64,000 nt of DNA from Maea johnstoni (lineage: Eukaryota; Annelida; Polychaeta; Spionida; Magelonidae), in the NCBI GenBank assembly GCA_963942565.1, contig OZ012685.1:54091996-54155995 (forward strand), in the 5' to 3' direction. Each line of letters opens with the position of its first letter. Position 1 is the stretch's first letter. Both the position numbers and the translations under genes were made by a program. Below, in pieces: positions 59,405 through 64,000 of the stretch. The notes beneath the pieces were generated by a model, which had not been told where the DNA came from, searched no databases, and was given only the letters and a program-made list of their open reading frames with translations.

Positions 59405-62400
59405 ACAACAACAACAACAACAACAGCAGCAACAGCAGGCGACCATACTGCCCCAGCCGGGTATAGCGATACCCACCACCCTGGCCTCCAGCCAGGTGGC
59501 CACTGTGAGCTACCCCACCCCCAGGGCCGCACAGGCACAGCAACCCAAACAGAGGGTGTTCACCGGGCACGTCACCAAGCTACACGACAACTTTGGCTTT
59601 GTGGATGAGGATGTCTTCTTTCAAACGAGGTAACTATTGACCCTTTATCTGCTGGTGGCTAATTTGCTTAATACAAAATAATATGATGAAAGCTGAAAAA
59701 TAACTAAACCCCTGGCAAATGGGTACTCATATGTTTGTACTCGATGAGAGCTTTCCAATGAATACCAACATGGCAGGATTTAGATGATTTTCATAATATT
59801 TTGACAGTACAAACAAATTAGTGATATTTAATCTGATTATCTTATGTCTCCCTCTCAGAGGCCTGTGTTATGTTTGGAACACCTGTAAAGAACTTTGATC
59901 TCCTTACACTTGGTTCTCTGTTCTGGATTATCTTAAGGCCATAGTAAAACCTTCAGAACATGGTCTTAGCCAGCAGGGCGTCTGGGTGTCTTTTTGGACA
60001 CCCAAACCCTTCAAAAGCACCCCTCAGGACACCCAACTTTTTTGTAAAGAATTTCTTAAAATATCAATCTCAAGCATATAATTGAATTTTTTCATCTCTA
60101 TATAATTCCCATGATATTGTGTAAGGATATCGTGCCTTATTTTGATAAATCTATACATGTTTATGGTTGAAATCTAAGTATATTGTTGTCCCCCTTAAAC
60201 ATTTGGACGCCCAAAAATTTTACAACTGTCAATTTTGGGCACCCAGTTTCTAAATCCTGGCTAAGACCCTGCTTCAGAAGTCATAATAAACATCCATGAA
60301 ACAGAATGCCACAGGCACTGTATGTGCCACAAAATGCATGCATTTTCCTAAAAGTTGATGCCAACAATGAACGATTAACTAGTTTTAAAAGGTGCTTATG
60401 AAGGCATTGAAATAGGACACGTTTAAGTAATTGTAACGGTAAATACAGAAATCTTCTGATACTGTAGCATATCCAACAATTGCAACTGCTAAAGAATGGC
60501 ATTTTTCTACACGTTTTAAATAATAAATTCTGAGGGTAGGAATACAGTGCTTATATCAATTGAAACAAGTGTGCTTGGGTGTTTTGTGTAATAGTCTTCG
60601 GTACGGTACTGGTATTTGGTACCGGTGAACAGTTCTGATCATATGTCTTACAGCTGTGTGAAGGGACAGCAGCCGAAGGTTGGAGACAGAGTTCTTGTTG
60701 AGGCGTCTTACAACGCAAACATGCCTTTCAAGTGGAATGCTACACGCATACAGGTCCTCCCGAACCAGGTGAGTTAATATAATGTTCGTAGGTTAATTAC
60801 TTTCTCTCCTATCCTAACCAGGTGCTTTATTTGTGTCTGTGATTGTGCAAATTTAGTTGTGGGCTTTGGGACAATCTTGAAGTTATCTATGTTCTTCATA
60901 ATTTGTGTTTTAATCCATCTACAAGATGGGTGTCTGAAATAGATGTTTTCCATCCAAGTTAAAAGGTAAAAAATATAAAATGGTTCATAGCAAATCAAAA
61001 CAGAAAGTAAAAATACTGCATGAATTAGATTTCTAATTGCATGTTATTTGCTTTCAGAGTAACATACCTCAGCTGCAGCAGGTGCAGCAACCACCCCAGG
61101 CTTTACTCAAGACCCCACAGCTCAGTATGAACCCTGGAATCAACCCGGGTATGAATCAGGGTATGAATCAGGGTATGAATCAGGGTATGAATCCAGGTAT
61201 GAACCCGGGTATGAACCCAGGTATGAACCCGGGAATGAACCCCGGCATGTCCCATGGAATGACTGCTGGTATGAATCCAGGTTTGACCCATGGTATGAAT
61301 CCAGGTATGAACCCCGGGCTGCCACCCAATCTCTCTGCGTCAGTCATGTCTCAACCACCCCCACCCCTCATGGGGCAGCAACCCCAACCCACAGCCGGTC
61401 TGCTACCTGCACCACACAACCGAGGGATACCCCCTGTCAGAAGGCCCGAGCCACCTAGTCGTTTCTCTGATGGTCAGCGCGATCACAACAGAGATCAGCA
61501 CAGAGGGGACCGAGGGGATCGCGACCGGCGAGAGAGAAGGTCGCCAAGAAAGCGCTCAAGGTCACCCAGAAGGAGGTCAAGGTCACCAACTAATAGAAGG
61601 ATCAGTCCACCTCGAAGACGGCCTACTGCTAGAATCGTACCTCGCTATATGGTGCAGATACCAAAGCTATCCCTTGAAACGTAAGTCCAGTGTTATGACA
61701 AAATGGTCTGAGTTGATTTATGTTACTTTCTTATTGATAAAGTAATGCGAAAGGTTTAAATCTTTTATTTGAAATTTCTTATTTGGAATGTACTTATTTC
61801 GTTATATATATATATATATATATGTATATTTATATATGTACATATACATATGTATAGATATAGATGTATATACATATATTTGTCACTTTAGTATCTGAAC
61901 TTAACATAGAATCAGTCTTTAAAATGTTTTGATTCTTCAGAGATTTTTCAGTTTTTTGCACTCCGTCTCATGTATGTTCATTTATCTTTGCAGGAAAATG
62001 GCGAATGTTATCAGCCTTCGCTCACGCTACTCCAATATGTATGTTCCCAGCGACTTCTTCAATGCTAGTTTCAACTGGGTTCAGGCGTTCCCCCTTCACA
62101 GACCCCTCCAGCTGGGGCACCAGTGTAACTTCCACGTCATGCACAAAGAAGTGGAGATTCCAGATGCAAATGATGCTGTCCTGGAACCACCAGATGCTGA
62201 TCATCTCTATAGTGCAAAGGTAAAGTCTCCTGCATAGTCTTAGCCAGCAGGGCATCTGGGCATCATTTGGACATCAATCGGCCAGATTAAAACAAAATCT
62301 CAAAGGGGTATTGATTGCAAAATTTACAAATGCTCTTTTGTAATAATGCCAAGTTGATTTCTGATGATTTTCTTGTCAGAATCGAGGTAGATTTATAACG

Positions 62401-64000
62401 AAGCTGGACGCTTAGTGCCTTTAAATACGGCTGCAAGCCGTTCCCTTATTAGCAAACTCTGAAACTGGCACCCTCAGCATATGGGTTCGACTAGTTGGAA
62501 AATCGGCATCATTTCTAGCCAGGTCACGTGGCTAACTTTATCTGCCCTGAAAGAAAGCGGATACCAGAAAACACACATTTTTTACATGTAGTATTAGATC
62601 AGCAGGGCTTGCAGTTTTTTTCAATGGAAACGTTCCCATGTCCGTGCCAGGCGCGCCTGATCTTCCGTGCACTTTTTTCAAACTCCTGCACGTTCAAACG
62701 AACGGCAACCAGTCCATACAGCGTACGAAAGTAGTCCATGCGAGACAAGATATAGTGCCACAAATATGTCCGACCTTCAAGCACATGTGGGGGGAGTATA
62801 GTAAAACATTGGCATCATTGAATCACACCTAATCATTTAGACCTGAGCCGATGTCCCATAGGAATGTCTATTGCCACGAAAATTATTGAAGTGGGCAACT
62901 CACGCTGACCTGATTAGTGACGTCATCAACCGCATAGTATTGGCGCCAAATTCAAATACTGTACCAAGCCTGTACACTCGTCTCGTAATTGCATGTACTT
63001 TATCCCGGAATCGTGCAGTCATGACACGCTTCTGACTGCCTTTCACAGATTTATAAGGGCTTTTAAGTATGGAATAGGAACATTAACTTGTAGTAATGTA
63101 TTAAATCAGAATTTATCCTTAGAAAAGATTTATTCTATTGGCATGGATGGCTAATTTATCTAATCAGATTTGGCTCTCTTTTAAGTTGTGTCAGATGTAT
63201 TAAATGTAAATCTAGCCAGTATATCAAACTACTTAAATATCTGAATCAAGGTAATTTACTTAATATGATAATTTACTTAAGTTATGGTGATGAGAACCAT
63301 TGTAAGCTAGTTAAATGCACCTGTGCAAGTAGTGAGATTATGTCATTTCAGTGAAAGGTTGTAAACATTGAAATGACATAGAATATGGGCTGACTAAGGA
63401 CGCTTGGTTATGATATTTTCTACCTGCTACCACTCGGGAGTTAAGATGGTGTTTCTTGAATTCCTGGTTTGAACCCCATGTGCTACTTTAATGAAAAAAA
63501 ATCAGAATTGCTGTAAGACATACAAAGTGATTTCAAACAGTTTACTTCCACAATTATGGAGTGTGCAACCAGTGATGCCCTGTATTTGGGCCTTGGATCC
63601 GGCGCACGGATCCCCACAACCGCACTACAACAAGCCCTATTTTTGCAACCGCGGGCGCCCCATGCAAAACAGCGCGATTTCCCTCCTGAACAGTTAATAT
63701 AAACACCTATCTCACAACCTCTTGCATTGGGTTATTTCACTGGATAATCATGCTGTATTAGTGACACTACTTAGCATCATTGTACCTATAATGAATAAAA
63801 AAAACTTACACCTTAAATCTACTCATTTATTCAAAATCCTGCACCAGGTTGTTGAAAGCGTGAGTAAGTGCTTCACACTGTATAGATGGAAAGGGCGCTA
63901 TATCAAATATCAACTATTATTATAATAATTGTTATCAACTATCAAGTGCTTGTATTATATATTATTACTTGCTGGTGTTTTATGTTAGTTCCCCCTTTTC
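56727..64000 (+). CDS. CCAR1: Cell division cycle and apoptosis regulator 1, 5' part
   Basis: Six coding exons join in frame: 56,727-56,781, 58,083-58,246, 59,361-59,629, 60,654-60,768, 61,058-61,680 and 61,994-62,219; the rest lies beyond the window. The start MAQFGTGKNPPWA matches human CCAR1 (MAQFGGQKNPPWA). An S1-like RNA-binding domain follows (QRVFTGHVTKLHDNFGFVDE to MPFKWNATRIQ), then RD/RS-rich sequence and the conserved YVPSDFFNASFNWVQAFPL and PPDADHLYSAK blocks. CCAR1 is a nuclear coactivator of Mediator, steroid-receptor and Wnt targets and also influences splicing. Unusual here are a 23-residue polyglutamine run before the S1-like domain and an NPGM repeat after it. All introns are GT-AG. 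Confidence 0.95.
56879..57085 (+). mobile_element. MITE family F copy in CCAR1 intron
   Basis: It starts ACTGTATATGGCTTTAACTT and ends TACCAGTTTTACATTA, with the same TTTTGGCGCTATCATAGGGA block as the reference. The terminal repeats are slightly decayed. It starts about 100 bases after the first coding exon. Confidence 0.75.
57848..58075. repeat. Tandem repeat, unit about 75 bp, three copies
   Basis: GATTCATTGCCAATAGCTGC begins each unit, followed by ATCCTTTTAGTT and AGTGATGTTTT in the complete ones; the middle unit is rearranged. The array runs to within 10 bases of the acceptor of the CCAR1 exon at 58,083. Confidence 0.8.
58283..58734. mobile_element. hAT-like MITE with perfect 8-bp duplication
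   Basis: The ends TAGGGCTCCCGTGATTC and TATTCGTGAGAGCCCTA are inverted. GTGGTGGT flanks both sides exactly (58,275-58,282 and 58,735-58,742). Inside are palindromic blocks such as GTATTCGAATAC-like TATTCGAATA. It lies 36 bases after the donor-side end of the CCAR1 exon at 58,083-58,246. Confidence 0.9.
58752..58950 (+). mobile_element. TTAA MITE family A copy in CCAR1 intron
   Basis: The left end TTAACCCTTCCAATGCTAAG is intact; the right terminus is decayed to CTAATAGTATAAAGGC. It follows the hAT-like element after only 17 bases. Confidence 0.8.
59637..59806 (-). mobile_element. TTAA MITE family A copy beside a CCAR1 splice donor
   Basis: It starts TTGACCCTTTATCTGCTGG, seven bases after the exon at 59,361-59,629 ends, so it abuts the donor. 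The far end is missing beyond ATGGCAGGATTTAG. Confidence 0.8.
59959..60271. mobile_element. hAT-like MITE family D, reference copy
   Basis: It starts CATGGTCTTAGCCAGCAGGG and ends CTGGCTAAGACCCTG, flanked by CTTCAGAA on both sides (59,951-59,958 and 60,272-60,279), a perfect 8-bp duplication. The body has TTTTTGGACACCC near one end and GGGCACCCAGTTTC near the other, themselves roughly complementary. Confidence 0.9.
61126..61324 (+). repeat. CCAR1: 12-bp coding minisatellite (NPGM repeat) in CCAR1
   Basis: About sixteen tetrapeptides of the type NPGM, NQGM, SHGM, NPGL follow one another between the S1-like domain and the RS-rich part. The frame is kept throughout, while codons vary (AACCCGGGTATG, AATCCAGGTATG), so the array is translated and partly diverged. 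Human CCAR1 has no such repeat as far as I recall. Confidence 0.9.
62220..64000. other. CCAR1: CCAR1 intron, no further exon found
   Basis: The next conserved CCAR1 block was not found, so the exon lies beyond the window. A left-end fragment of family D (CTTAGCCAGCAGGGCATCTG) begins at about 62,236. A minus-strand open stretch at 62,599-62,784 contains YLWHYILSRMDYFRTLYG; I do not recognise it. Confidence 0.6.

Noticed and set aside
59312-59570. Minus-strand frames with poly-Cys, poly-Ala/Val or poly-Leu
   Set aside because: They are the complement of the CCAR1 polyglutamine codons.
62599-62784. Minus-strand frame with YLWHYILSRMDYFRTLYG
   Set aside because: It looks protein-like, but is short, lacks splice sites that extend it and matches no family I can name. 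It may be a mobile-element remnant in a CCAR1 intron.

Overview
The window is animal nuclear DNA, AT-rich, with small exons, GT-AG introns of about 0.3 to 7 kb and many mobile-element relics. The two genes that can be named are both conserved across animals: IFT56 (TTC26), an intraflagellar-transport protein, and CCAR1. Together with quiver-type Ly6 genes, tRNA-derived SINEs and dense MITEs, this suggests a (probably marine) invertebrate. I could not fix the phylum from sequence alone.

Layout. 1-3.5 kb: a large inverted duplication carrying relics of an unnamed repetitive protein family, with a hairpin insertion and a SINE nested in its left arm. 4.2 kb: a decayed THAP domain. 4.4-10.5 kb: no gene seen. 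10.6-19.1 kb: two tandem minus-strand Ly6/uPAR genes with identical architecture (three coding exons, phase 1-1 introns, 146 aa each). 21.7-28.5 kb: a plus-strand coiled-coil gene of five coding exons that I could not name. 28.6-32.8 kb: MITEs and tandem repeats. 32.9-47.3 kb: IFT56 on the minus strand, reconstructed as a complete protein of about 556 aa. It has two alternative terminal coding exons and a possible 21-nt microexon. 47.3-49.7 kb: AT-rich spacer with a very long TA repeat. 49.8 kb to the end: CCAR1 on the plus strand, head-to-head with IFT56; its first six coding exons are present and the gene runs off the window.

Mobile DNA. I resolved several non-autonomous DNA-transposon families with ends and, for many copies, target duplications: a TTAA family (piggyBac-like, about 20 copies), a second TTAA family, a family with 6-bp duplications, several hAT-like families with 8-bp duplications, a MULE-like element with a 9-bp duplication, a TA-flanked pogo-like element, and a 549-bp element whose arms are arrays of a 24-bp palindrome. 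There is also a 5'-truncated LINE with a 13-bp duplication. No retroviral or Polinton-type element was recognised.

The genes form no operon or pathway. IFT56 acts in cilia, CCAR1 in nuclear transcription and splicing control, and the Ly6 pair should sit at the cell surface on GPI anchors.
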